Made by a program: the position numbers and the translations under genes. DNA of 64,000 nt, from positions 5,563,001 to 5,627,000 of the forward strand of contig CATNEN010000038.1 in NCBI GenBank assembly GCA_950097015.1. The letters are read 5' to 3'. The notes under the pieces are model-generated. The model was not told the DNA's origin, searched no databases, and worked only from the letters and a program-made list of their open reading frames with translations. This DNA comes from Macrostomum hystrix (taxonomy: Eukaryota > Platyhelminthes > Macrostomidae). The number at the start of each line of letters is the position of its first letter. Position 1 is the first letter of the stretch. This document shows positions 23,636-36,100 of the stretch, in pieces.

Positions 23636-26452
23636 ATGTTGAAGGCGAACCCGACAGCGCAAAGGCCGGCAGCCAACAGCGGCGACTTAGCGACTGTTGA
23701 GCAGGTTGAGCAGTGTAGAGCCGTGACAGCAGACACCGCCTTGCCGCTCAACGGTTCCCTCCGACTATCCAGCTGTCGCCTGCCAGGAGCTCCCCGGCCA
23801 GCTGGCCAGCGATGTCGTCAGCGCCGTCGTCAGCGCCGTCGCCATCACCGATGGTCACACTACGGCCTGTCCGCCATGTTCAAAGACTTCGCCGGAAACA
23901 CTAGCGCTCACGGTATTCGGCAGTTGGCGCAGGCAAACGGCTGGTGCCGGCGCATTGTGTGGGCCGCCATTCTTACTGTGGTGTCAGCCGGTGTCGTCAC
24001 GCACCTGACCGTGGAGGTCATGCACTATTTCTCCTATCCAATCAGCGTGCAGACCAGCTTCATCCTAGGCGGTTACGCCTTCCCGGACGTGATCATCTGC
24101 GACCCGATTGGCCCCATCAATCCCAGCTTGAAGCTTCGGCGAAACGCCAGCCGCAGTCCCGCTGGCGATCTCTTGATGGGCGCTGAGGACACCGTTGTGC
24201 TGCCGGACTCCGGGGAGCTGCAGCAGAAGGACAAATTCAGGTTCTACCTCAGCCACTTCATCGATCTGCCTGCCAGCGGGCTGCAGCCTGCGGATTACAT
24301 CATCTTCTGCCGCTACCAGAAGCAGCCTTGCACTTTTCGCAACTTCACCGTGTACTATCATCACGACTTCATGAACTGCTTCGTGTTCCGGCCGCCAACT
24401 CGCCTGGTGTCCGCGGCTGGTCCAGACAATGGCCTCATCCTTGTCCTGAACGTGCCTCGGCGCTCCTCTGTTGAGTCCTTCTCTGAATTCGGCGAGCGCT
24501 ACGAAGAGGCCCTGCTGCCATTGGGACTGCGTGTGTCACTGCAGCAATCGGACACTGTGCCCAGGCCTAGCGAGGCTGGCTGGTTGCTACCCAAGGGTAT
24601 GCTCACGGAGATCAGCACCTGGCACTTCCGGTTAGTTGGGGATCTTGTGACTGACCCACATTGGCTTGGCATTAGTCACTGCAATTGGATCGGAACTGTG
24701 TCTTAGATCATGACAGGTTCTGGCTGTCACTATTAAGACAGGATCTTGGATTCTTGAATTTCTCTCTCAAGACAGGATCTTGGATTCTTGAATTTCTCTC
24801 TCAAGACAGGATCTTAAATGTCACTTCTAAGACAGGATCTTGAATGCCACTTCTAAGACAGGACCTTGACTGTCACTCTTGAGACACGATCTTGAATGTC
24901 ACTCGTGAGTCCTTGATGGTGCTCCAAATGTTAGACCATCCGCACGGGTTCCACCCGCAGTTCAGTGTTGGCCAACACACCGCTGGCCCCCTGCTCCGGA
25001 GAGAGCAGCACGATACGTCAGCGCAACCACGCCACTGGGCTCAGCGAGGAGTTTAACTATCGAAAGGAGGACTGTGACTATCAGCAGATGCTGCAGCGAG
25101 CCGGTGTTGTCTGCAACTGCTCCGTGCACTCCGATTACCCTCCGAGCGAGGCGCAAGGCAACTCAACAGCAGCCGGCGCTGGGTCTCGCTTCGTCAGCTG
25201 CCACGATCCATTCGTCATCAGCCGGCGACTGTTTGAAACCATCCTGCGGATGCGCAAGGCCGGCCATAAGCACGTCGGAGACCAGGCCGCTCAGCCGGCC
25301 ATCGATATACTCGAAGCCGCCGCGGCACCGCTTAACCGCATCATCGACTGCTTCCAGGTGGGGGGTTGTCAGCGTCCCAACATTCCAGAATATCTAAATT
25401 ACAGCATCCCAACACTCAGCACCTAAAGCACCTAACTTCCGAAATCCCAACACCCAACACTCTAAGCCCAGCAGCCCAACATCCCAACACCCAACACCCA
25501 ACACCCAACACCCATCATCCAAACATCCCAACATCCCAACATCCAACATCCCAACACCCAGCATCCCAACACCCATCATCCAAACATCCCAACACCCCAA
25601 CATCCCAACATCCCAACACCCAACATCCCAACACCCAACATCCCAACATCCCATCATCCCAACACCCAGCACCCAACATCCAACATCCCAACATCCAAAC
25701 ACCCAACTTTCCAACACGCAACACCCAACATCCAAACACCCAACATCCCAACACCCAACAGCCCAACACCCATCATACCAACACCCAGCACCCAACATCC
25801 CAACATCCCAACACCCAACATCCCAACATCCAACATCCCAACACGCAACACCCAACACCCAATATCCCAACACCCAACATCATCGCAGGAGGCCCGCAAG
25901 CAGCTAGTTTCAAGCTCGACCTGCCCGAATCCTTGCGAATTTGATAACTACGTGACAGCCGTCTCTCAGGCCCTGTGGCCGCAGCAGGAGCTGCTGAGTC
26001 GCATCAAGGAGCTGCTGCTTGACGCGATCCATCAAGAGTATTATGAGACCGTGCGACAGCACGGCCTGCAGGACTCGCTCATCCACCCGCTCAAGCCGGA
26101 CTTCTGGGACCAGTTCGCTGCCCTGGAGGGCTGCACCGCGCCTGACTGCTTCAGCCGAATCAACCGCCAGATCTTCAGCTTCATGGAGGAGAATTTCCTG
26201 GAGCTCAGAGTGTTTCCCCGCAGTCTGGACATTCAGTACACGGAGGAGCGATGCAATTTCCCATTGAGCAGCCTGCTGTCCCAGCTGGGCGGTTTGAGCG
26301 GCCTTTGGCTCGGCATCAGCATCGTCACGATCTGCGAGTTCCTCGACTTTCTTGGCGCCCTGCTGCGACGGCTGCTGGGCCGGGCATTCAGGGAGCGGCT
26401 GACAGCGAAGCCGGAGCTCACTGACTCTGTGGAGTTGGCAAACTGCGTCTAG
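23636..26452 (+). CDS. DEG/ENaC-family sodium channel subunit
   Basis: Three exons (23636-24630, 24961-25357, 25889-26452) give 651 residues. The start is fixed by an in-frame TGA about 36 bp upstream. Family marks: FAGNTSAHGI before TM1 with the gating HG pair (about 92-93), YFSYPISVQ after TM1, YAFPDVIIC, and the cysteine-rich region (ACPNPCEFDNY type) in exon 3. The C-terminus has FPRSLDIQYTEE..FPLSSLLSQLGG, then GLWLGISIVTICEFLDFL as TM2, with GIS at the selectivity filter (about 606-608; GxS is usual). It forms trimeric amiloride-type cation channels. The N-terminal 80 residues are long and contain an Arg-rich run (RQRRRQRRRHHR). Both introns hold repeats. Ligand and paralogue are unknown. 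Confidence 0.92.
24715..24905. repeat. Short tandem repeat, DEG/ENaC intron 1
   Basis: About six degenerate units based on aagacaggatcttgga, some with a ttcttgaatttctctc extension. The whole intron is only 330 bp. Confidence 0.75.
25375..25885. repeat. Short-period array filling DEG/ENaC intron 2
   Basis: Mixed 8-bp modules caacaccc and caacatcc run to the acceptor, where caacatcatcgcag supplies the AG. Confidence 0.9.
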
Positions 26453-26559
26453 GGGTAGCCGTAATGCAGGTAGATTTTGTCCGTAGATTCCCATCTAGTG
26501 TTTCATTGTGCTATCCTGTCTATAGACTAACCTAATTTCTATAATTATATACATAATTT

Positions 26560-26565
26560 ATTAAA
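26560..26565 (+). terminator. Poly(A) signal ATTAAA for DEG/ENaC gene
   Basis: Common variant hexamer 108 bp after the stop. Confidence 0.4.
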
Positions 26566-26625
26566 CTTGTCTACTTGGGCCCGATGTGCAGCCGACAGCA
26601 CAGCCGAAGCTATTGCGCGGCGCAG

Positions 26626-26982
26626 GGGGTCGGTGGCAGAGCTGTTAACGCGTTTGCCTCTCGCGCCAAGGTCCCTGAGCTCGATTCCGCGACGAGGCCA
26701 CATTTATTTGGGGCGCAGCCGCGGAGAGAAGGCTTGGGGGCTTGTCGTACAGTTAACGCCCTTGAGGACCAACCTCCAAGGCACAGTCAAATGTACACTG
26801 CCTGACGATGAGAAAGTCGGGTCAGATGTACACACCTGTGTCAGCGCGTGCCTGCGTACAGTATCTGTGTGCGTGTGTCCTCAGGAGTCAGCGAAATGGG
26901 CAGAATTTCCTCCTCGCTGGCTGCGGGTCTAGTGTCACTGAATGATGTGCCATTGCCGCAGCCCTCCTGCAATTATTGTTAA
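26626..26982 (+). mobile_element. SINE family A, full-length
   Basis: Complete: head from ggtggcagagctgtt, body, and 3' end ctcctgcaattattg. It meets the 3' end of a family C SINE tail to tail. Confidence 0.87.
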
Positions 26983-26984
26983 TG

Positions 26985-27232
26985 CGCGGCGCATCTGAAG
27001 GCTGCGTAGGACTGTTCAGTCCATGGACTGGGGGGACGCCACACCCACCCTCAATTACCCCAGCCAATGCTGGTACCCATTTAACAGTTGGGTGAACTGA
27101 AGCAATGCAGAGTTAAGTGTCTTGCTAAAGGACACAAATTGTTCCAGTAGAGTCGGGAATCGAACCACCGACCAAGACTTACGACTTTAAAGTCGTGAGT
27201 CCGGCGCTCTATTAGCACTAGGCTACCGTAGA
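26985..27232 (-). mobile_element. SINE family C, tRNA-derived
   Basis: Minus strand: head gtagcctagtgctaatagag, B box ggtggttcgattcccg, centre tttagcaagacacttaa type with cattgcttcagttcaccca, then aatgggtaccagc and a GC-rich 3' end. The same order occurs at 61505-61735. Confidence 0.75.
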
Positions 27233-27960
27233 TGTGTGCATTTCTATAGACACATCTAGATTCATGTTTTTACAAATCTATGGAACTTTATGCATGTTGA
27301 GTCTATTGAGCATGACTGTCTATAGAAATTGCACAGTATTTTCAGGCAGAACTAGTCAAGGTAAATGTTAGCTTCAATGACATGACGTAAGAAATTTTCA
27401 TTTCCTCATCTTGCCATGTGACAGCCAAGTCGCTGCAAATTTCTTTCAAACATTTCCCCAGCGCAATTTAATCTGCGCTGAGCTTATGCTATTCTCTGGA
27501 CTCAATTAGCGGTTAATCTTTAAATACAAACAAGCGGTCATTCAAATGAGTGTCTCTTCTATCTAATTTGTTTTTTCCCAGTTACAATTTGCTAGCCTAA
27601 AAACAGAGCAGGGCACGGAAAGCGTGCCGGAAACCGTGCCCTGCTGGGTTGAGTTTAAAACTCAAAACACTGTTCTCCACAGTTCAATTTGCTTACCAAT
27701 TTGTGTGAGCAGCAGCAGCAGCAGCAGCAGCGGCAGCAGACTCAGGCACTCTCTAGAGAGAAGGGAGTTCAACTTGCTGGTTTCTGAATCAAATGGGGGT
27801 ATTGCTTCACTGCTCAGGGCCAGGACCTGTCGGGAAAGCCGATACTCAAAAAAATATTTTTATTTGCTCAACTTTAGCTGCAACTCATCCGCGCGCTTTG
27901 CTGCCCCTGATCATCAATTGAGACACTTAACACTGTCGTCTTCCTGGGCTTTCACCTCTT
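27233..27960. other. Spacer with a perfect 12-bp hairpin
   Basis: No gene recognised. It contains the hairpin at 27607-27645 and a short cag microsatellite near 27711. Confidence 0.4.
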
Positions 27961-27964
27961 CTGC

Positions 27965-28135
27965 CTGTCTATGACCATCTTCAGCCAATCTATGACCATC
28001 TTCTGCCAATCTATGACCATCTTCTGCCAATCTATGACCATCTTCTGCCTGTCTATGACCATCTTCTGCCAATCTTTGACCATCTTCAGCCAATCTATGA
28101 CTAATATTCTGCCTATCTATGACCGTCTTCTGGCA
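27965..28135. repeat. Minisatellite, 21-bp unit
   Basis: Seven to eight units around tgaccatcttctgccaatct, decaying at the right end. Confidence 0.85.
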
Positions 28136-28675
28136 ATATATGACTTTGTATGGCTATCTGTAGCCTTAGTTTCCCCTTACCTTGCATCATTCTTTAATTA
28201 GATTCATCCGGCACATGCTTTGATTTCTTGTAAAAAATCAATTTCTATATTTTATATCTGTTCCATTCTATTTGCGTGCAAATCAATGATCTGGCGATAA
28301 ATGTGATTCTAATCTTGGCATTGAGCTTTCGATGAAGTTTGAGCATAGGAGAGACTGACTTGATTGATTAGTCAAAGTTAGTCCCATTGCACTGCAATAT
28401 GGATTATCTTCGCAAGCACAACTGCGGTCAAGATTTGGTTCGTCAATTTTTGCTGGAATCCCCATATGGGAAGAATTCAGAAATCCTTTATTCGCTGTGC
28501 TTTGCTTAACTGACTCGCTGTCCCGAGGGAAAGTTAAAAAAAAACTTTTTTTGCCAATTTTAAATAGGATTAGTGGGAAAGTTGGAAGGATTTTATTATG
28601 ATGAAAAAATGACGAATCTGTTCCTAAGATTACACCGTTTTCCACCATTTTTTGTTTCTTCTGGAGTTGGGATGT
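28136..28675. other. Spacer, no gene supported
   Basis: A 121-codon minus-strand open frame (28283-28648) exists but resembles no family and lacks splice or codon support. Confidence 0.35.
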
Positions 28676-29702
28676 TTCTGCTGGTGTTGTGTGGTTTCAG
28701 TTAGTGTTGTGGGGTTTCTGCTGGTGTTTTGGACTTTCTGTGGGTGTTGTGGGGTTTCCGTGGGTGTTGTGGGGTTTCCGTGGGTGTTGTGGAGTTTCTG
28801 TGGGTGTTGTGGGGTTTCTGTGGGTGTTGTGGCGTTTCTGTGGGTGTTGTGGGGTTTCTGTGGGTGTTGTGGGGTTTCTGTGGGTGTTGTGGGGTTTCTG
28901 TGGGTGTTGTGGGGTTTCTGTTAGTGTTGTGGGGTTTCTGTGGGTGTTGTGGGGTTTCTGTTAGTGTTGTGGGGTTTCTGTGGGTGTTGTGGGGTTTCTG
29001 TGGGTGTTGTGGGGTTTCTGTTAGTGTTGTGGGGTTTCTGTGGGTGTTGTGGGGTTTCTGTTAGTGTTGTGGGGTTTCTGTGGGTGTTGTGGGGTTTCTG
29101 TTAGTGTTGTGGGGTTTCTGCTGGTGTTGTGGGGTTTCTGTGGGTGTTGTGGGGTTTCTGTTAGTTTTGTGGGGTTTCTGTGGGTGTTTTGGGGTTTCTG
29201 TTAGTGTTGTGGGGTTTCTGTGGGTGTTGTGGGGTTTCTGTTAGTGTTGTGGGGTTTCTGTGGGTGGTGTGTGGTTTCTGTGGTGTTGTGGGGTTTCTGC
29301 TGGTGTTGTGGGGTTTCTGCTGGTGTTGTGGGGTTTCTGTGGGTGTTTTGGGGTTTCTGTTAGTGTTGTGGGGTTTCTGTGGGTGTTGTGGGGTTTCTGT
29401 GGGTGTTGTGGGGTTTCTGTGGGTGTTGTGGGGTTTCTGTGGGTGTTGTGGGGTTTCTGTGGGTGTTGTGGGGTTTCTGTGGGTGTTGTGGGGTTTCTGT
29501 TAGTGTTGTGGGGTTTCTGTGGGTGTTGTAGGGTTTCTGCTGGTGGTGTGGAGTTTCTGTGGGTGTTGTGGAGTTTCTGTGGGTGTTGCGGGGTTTCTGT
29601 GGGTGTTTTGGGGTTTCTGTTAGTGTTGTGGGGTTTCTGTGGGGTTGTGTGGTTTCTGTTAGTGTTGTGGGGTTTCTGCTGGTGTTTTGGGGTTTCTGTT
29701 AG
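28676..29702. repeat. Minisatellite, 20-bp G-rich unit
   Basis: About 51 units of tgttgtggggtttctgtggg with ttagtg and ctggtg variants. Each unit has one GGGG and usually one GGG run. Intergenic, upstream of SLC26A11. Confidence 0.93.
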
Positions 29703-30113
29703 AAGAGCCTTACTGACTATAAGAATTTCTTTTCATTCGATCCATTGTGAGATTTCTCTCTACAGCTTTTAAGCTACAAAGTTATAATTTATAGTATAGT
29801 TTGTAAGCCCTAATTTGATATTTCTTTCAAGGTAATCTAACTCTGCCTCTACCTCTGCTGTTTAGTTGAGGTTTGCAATGCAGTTGGTGTGTAGTGATGT
29901 TGTTATTCGTTCGTTTATCTTCGCCAGTAGTTTTGGTGCAAGCCAACCTCAACCTGCTGCAAGCGAATATCAATGTTATCAGCACTGGTAAATCTTAATA
30001 AATTACTTGCAGCCGTTGCGAATTTGGTCTACGGTGACAATGCGCTCGACATTGCCAACCTGGGACATACGAAATCTCACGGTCAACACGGATAGCTGCT
30101 TTTGAACAGCGAC

Positions 30114-33100
30114 ATGCCAGAGCTGTTCAACATTGACTGCGGAAGGGCTGCCAAGTCGCTTTTGCCTATCGCTAGCTGGCTGCCGAAGTACAGGTGAGGG
30201 TCAACACAGTAATCTGCAGTGTGAGAACAGTAATCTGCAGTGTGAGAACAGTAATCTGCAGTGTGAGAACAGTGAGCTGCAGTGTGAGAACAGTGAGCTG
30301 CAGTGTGAGAACAGTGAGCTGCAGTGTGAGAACAGTGAGCTTCAGTGTGAGAACAGTGAGCTGCAGTGTGAGAACAGTTAGCTTCAGTGTGAGAAAAGTG
30401 AGCTGCAGTGTGAGAACAGTGAGCTGCAGTGTGAGGACAGTGAGCTGCAGTGTGAGAACAGTGAGCTTCAGTGTGAGAACAGTGAGCTGCAGTGTGAGAA
30501 CAGTGAGCTGCAGTGTGAGAACAGTTAGCTTCAGTGTGAGAAAAGTGAGCTGCAGTGTGAGAACAGTGAGCTGCAGTGTGAGGACAGTGAGCTGCAGTGT
30601 GAGAACAGTGAGCTTCAGTGTGAGAACAGTGAGCTGCAGTGTGAGGACAGTGAGCTGCAGTGTGAGGACAGTGAGCTGCAGTGTGAGGACAGTGAACTGC
30701 AGTGTGAGGACAGTGAACTGCAGTGGAAGTATCTAAAAAGCAAATTGATGGCATATTAAAAGTGAATTGATATAGGGTAATGTCATGTACATGACCAATC
30801 AGGTGTGCATAATAAAATATGAATCTGTGTTAGTGCATTGTGTGTCTGTGATTTCATTCTGAATAATCTGTATCTGAGTATCTCGACTAGTTTTTCCTAA
30901 TGTTGAATAATTCATGCGCACCACAGAGCATTGCAGTGGAGGTTATGTTATGACTCTTTAATGGCTGTGTTGTGCTGACCAAATTAGTGCTCAAATCTCA
31001 GCAGCGTTGGGTTTCGTTATTCGGTCTAGATTAGATAGCCCGAACTTTTCTGCTTTCATTTGCTCGCAATTTGACGAGATACCAGCTCAATGTTGACCGC
31101 ATAACCTATTTTCCGTATGCTGCCGCGACTGTAAACCGTTAAAATCGGAAGCGATCAGCAAAATAGAAAATCACATCAGCAAATCAATCGATTAGTTTCA
31201 AACAAATCGATCACATCCTCAAATCAGTCGATCACATCATCAAATCAGTCGATCACATCATCAAATCAGTCGATCACCTCATCAAATCAGTCGATCACCT
31301 CATCAAATCAGTCGATAACATCATCAAATCAGTCGATCACATCATCAAATCAGTCGATCACCTCATCAAATCAGTCGATCACATCCTCAAATCAATCGAT
31401 CACATCCCCAGATCAGTCGATCACATCCTCAAATCAATCGATAGCATCCTCAGATGAATCGATCACATCATCAAATCAGTCGATAGCATCCTGAAATCAG
31501 TCGATCACATCATCAAATCAATCGATCACATCATCAAATCAATCGATCACATCCTCAAATCAATCGATCACATCATCAAATCAATCGATCACATCCTCAA
31601 ATCAATCGATCACATCCCCAAATGAATCGATCACATCCCCAAATCAATCGATCGCATCCTGAAATCAGTCGATCGCATCCTGAAATCAGTCGATCACATT
31701 ATCAAATCAATCGATCACATCATCAAATCAGTCGATCACATCATCAAATCAATCGATCACATCATCAAATCAGTCGATCACCTCATCAAATCAGTCGATC
31801 ACCTCATCAAATCAGTCGATCACATCATCAAATCAATCGATCACATCATCAAATCAATCGATCACATCCTCAAATCAAAAAGTCACGCACCGCCGGTTCC
31901 GCAGCCCGCCGAAGCTGCGTCAGGACATTGTGGCAGGCCTGACTGTGGGGCTGATGGTGATTCCTCAGGGCCTGGCCTTCGCCCAAATCGCCGAGCTGCC
32001 AGTTCAGTACGGCCTGTACTCCGCCTTCATGGGCCCGTTTGTCTACTGCCTGCTGGGCACCTCCAAGGACACAACGCTGGGGCCGACTGCCATCATGTCG
32101 CTGCTGACGGCCACTTACAATGCGGCTCCTGGACCGTCGCCGAAGTCGACAGTCTACGCCGTGCTGATGTGCTTCGCCTGTGGCATTGTGCAATTTGCGA
32201 TGGGCATTCTGCGGCTGGGCAGCCTGGTGAAGTTTATCTCCCTGCCCGTGGTCAGCGGCTTTACCACATCGGCTGCTGTGACCATCGCCTGGGGACAGGT
32301 CAAGGTGCTTCCCAAGGAATTCTCCCAAGAATGGAATTATCCCTAGAATAGAATTATCCACAGAATAAAATTATCCCCAGAATAGAATTATCCACCGAAT
32401 GGAATTATCCCTAGAATGGAATTATCCCCACAATTATCCCAAGAATGGAATTATCCCCAGAATGAAATTATCCACAGAATAAAATTATCCCCAGAATAGA
32501 ATTATCCACCGAATGGAATTATCCCTAGAATGGAATTATTCTTAGAATAGAATTATCCATAGAGAATTGTCCCAGAATTGTCCACAGAATTATCCCCTGA
32601 ATGGAATTATCCACAGAATTGTCCCCTGAATGGAATTGTCCACAGAATTGTCCCCTGAATGGAAGTGGGTTCGATTGCTACAGGCGCACAAAGTCAGTTT
32701 TTAGTCCAAACCTCGACCGCATTTCGTTTCCGCAGTCGCTGTTGGGGCTGAAGCACATCTCGAGTTCGCTGCCAATTTCTGTGTACCAGATCTGTCGGGA
32801 CATCAGGCAGGCAAAGTTAGTCCGCTGATATTCGCCAATTTTGAGCTGTTTTTTATCTTTAATGGTTTTTGCTACACTATTAACCGGAAGTCTAACTGTT
32901 ACTGGAAATGTCCGATCCGATCTGGTTTCGGTCTGACCGATCGCTGTTATCAAATCCTTTGATTTCCAGCTGCCAGGATGTTATTCTTGGTGTGAGCTGC
33001 ATGGCAGTGCTGCTACTTCTCATGGTGAGTTCGGTGCGAAATTGTGACTGCTCACTAATACAAGTCTCTAGTGGAACTTATGATTTGGTCGCTTTTAAAT

Positions 33101-36100
33101 ATTTACAATGCAGACAGTATTTTTGAGTTGACACAGACAGTTGACTCGACCTTTGAGTAGTAAAATAAGATCGTCCCTTTGTGATTAAAGAATCTGTGTT
33201 TTGTGGGATAAATCCCTTTGAGATAAATCCCTTTGGAATAAATCCATTTGGAATAAATCCCTTTGGGGATAAATCCATTTGGGATAAATCCCTTTGGGAT
33301 TATTCCGTTCAGTATAAAATTTTCTCGTTTTGTTATCGAAAGTGCATCAGTCACGATAAGGATTCAGAGGTATTCAAAAAGGTCCCAGTATTCTTCCCGC
33401 ATGCACAGTAGATAATAAGCCAATGAATGGACATTGAGCACGCTCTGCTGAGTTCTTTGCTGAGTGCCCTAAGCGAGCGAGTTAGGAGGCTGCCTCATCA
33501 GCATTCCGGGTGTGTCCCAATCGTCCGCTTTCATCCGAACGAGAGATCCGCTGCTCGTTCGGGCCTGACTGGCAAATAATTTTGAGTAGCTTCCCTATGT
33601 GGAATTGAGTCCAGAAAGTTGCACAAAACCAGCCGGCTGCAATCCGTAGATTGAGGTCTGGCTTTGCACTTAGGGCAGACCGTGTCAGATGAACGGATAT
33701 TCTGTGGATGTCTGAGCAGAACTAAATAGTTCCAATTGTTTTATTAGTGTAGTGATTGAACGATAAGATCTTTAGACTATAAAAGTACATTTCAATTTTC
33801 TCGCTGCAGATGATCCAGAAGGACATCCAGGCTGCTGCTGACAGCGACAGCCGGTCTGGTGGTGACGGTCGGGGCGTCTGTGTCAGCGCCTCACGAACCT
33901 TCCTGACTATCATCTGCTCAGGTCTACTTTTTAGCGTTTTTAGGGTCACTAAATCAACAGCTGACCCATCTAACAGATCCTCAGCTGACCCATCCACCAG
34001 CTGACCCATCTAACAGATCCCCAGCTGACCCATCTACCAGATCCCCAGCTGACCCATCTAACAGATCCCCAGCTGACCCATCTACCAGATCCCCAGCTGA
34101 CCCATCTACCAGATCCCCAGCTGACCCATCTAACAGATCCCCAGCTGACCCATCTACCAGATCCCCAGCTGACCCATCTACCAGATCCCCAGCTGACCCA
34201 TCTACCAGATCCCCAGCTGACCCATCTACCAGATCCCCAGCTGACCCATCCACCAGCTGACCCATCCACCAGATTCCCAGCTGACCCACCCACCAGATCC
34301 CCAGCTGACCCACCCACCAGATTCCCAGCTGAGCCACCAACCAGATTCCCAGCTGACCCATCCACCAGATTCCCAGCTGACCCACCCACCAGCTGACCCA
34401 TCCACCAGCTGACCCACCCACCAGATCCCCAGCTGACCCATCCACCAGATCCCCAGCTGACCCACCTACCAGATCCCCAGCTGACCCATCCACCAGAATC
34501 CCAGCTGACCTATCTACCAGATCCCCAGCTGAGCCATCCACCAGATTCCCAGCTGACCCAACCACCAGATCCTCAGCTGACCCACCCACCAGATCCCCAG
34601 CTGACCCACCCACCAGATCCCCAGCTGACCCATCACAGCCCACTCCTCTCCAGCTCGCAACGCCATTGTGGTGGCCTGCGCCGGACTGGTGGCATTCGCC
34701 CTACCGGGCAGCCAGCTGTCTCTGACTCCGCCAGTTCAGTCCGGTCTACCAAAGTTTCGAGTTCCGGACTTCCAGCTGACAAACGGCAGCCAAGAACTGC
34801 GGGATTTCGGACAGATCGCCAGTGTGAGCGGCTGTCAATCTTGTCGGCTTTCGAAATTCAATTAATTGTTACATTTCCGTTCGAATGTCAGATTCTGTGA
34901 CGTGAAATTTATCGACCTGACTTTGTTCTGTTCTGTTTCAGGACATTGGAATTGGCTTTGCTGTAATCCCTTTCATTGGCCTTGTTGAGACCATTGCAAT
35001 CTCCAGGGTGTTTGGTGAGTCAGCAATCCCAAGCCTTTCAATGCAATCCCAAGCCCACCAATGCAATCCCAAGCCTGTCAATGCAATCCCAAGCCTGTCA
35101 ATGCAATCCCAAGCCTGTCAATGCAATCCCAAGCCTGTCAATGCAATCCCAAGCCTGTAAATGCAATCCCAAGCCTGTAAATGCAATCCCAAGCCTGTCA
35201 ATGCAATCCCAAGCCCACCAATGCAATCCCAAGCCCACCAATGCAATCCCAAGCCTGCCAATGCAATCCCGCAGCTCAGAGAGGTAATTATCGAATCGAT
35301 GCCAGTCAGGAGCTAGTTGCAATTGGCCTAGCAAACTTTGCCGGTAGTTTTTTCTCATCCTACCCTGTCACTGGCAGCTTTTCAAGGTTAGTAAAAGATC
35401 ACGCAGCCGATGTTGTTTACATTTGTACCACTTGAATGTTCTGACAAGCCCTTTAGAATTTTTTCAGGACGGCAATCAACAATCAGAGCGGTGTAAAAAC
35501 CCCAGCCGGTGGCATTTTTACTGGTGATTATCACACATTTTCTAATGTTTTATTTTTACAAATTTGATATCTATTTAGTTTGCACAACGCTGCTTAGTCT
35601 ACTGTAAGTAGAAATGCGTGTTTATAGGCATTGTTGTTCTACTGGCGCTGGCATTTCTGGGCGATCTGTTCAAATTCATACCACAGTCTGCATTGGCCGC
35701 AATTATAATCTTGGCCGTACTGCGGTTAATGGAGTTCAAGATGCTGCTCAAGCTCTGGTCAGTCAGGAGTGAGTCACCGACTTGAGTTTGGGAATTATGA
35801 TTTGAATTTGGGATCTCTGATTTTGAATTCAGAATTTCCGATATTCTATTTGGGATTTATGCTCTTGAATTCTGATTTAGGGATTTCTGAGTTTGAGTTA
35901 GGGATTTCTGAGTTTGAGTGAGGGATTTCTGAGTTTGAGTGAGGGATTTCTGAGTTTGAGTGAGGGATTTCTAAGTTTGAGTGAGGGATTTCTAAGTTTG
36001 AGTGAGGGATTTCTGAGTTTGAGTGAGGGATTTCTGAGTTTGAGTGAGGGATTTCTGAGTTTGAGTGAGGGATTTCTGAGTTTGAGTAAGGGATTTCTGA

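Noticed and set aside
28283-28648. 121-codon minus-strand frame
   Set aside because: No family resemblance, no splice or poly(A) support, AT-rich composition unlike the real exons.
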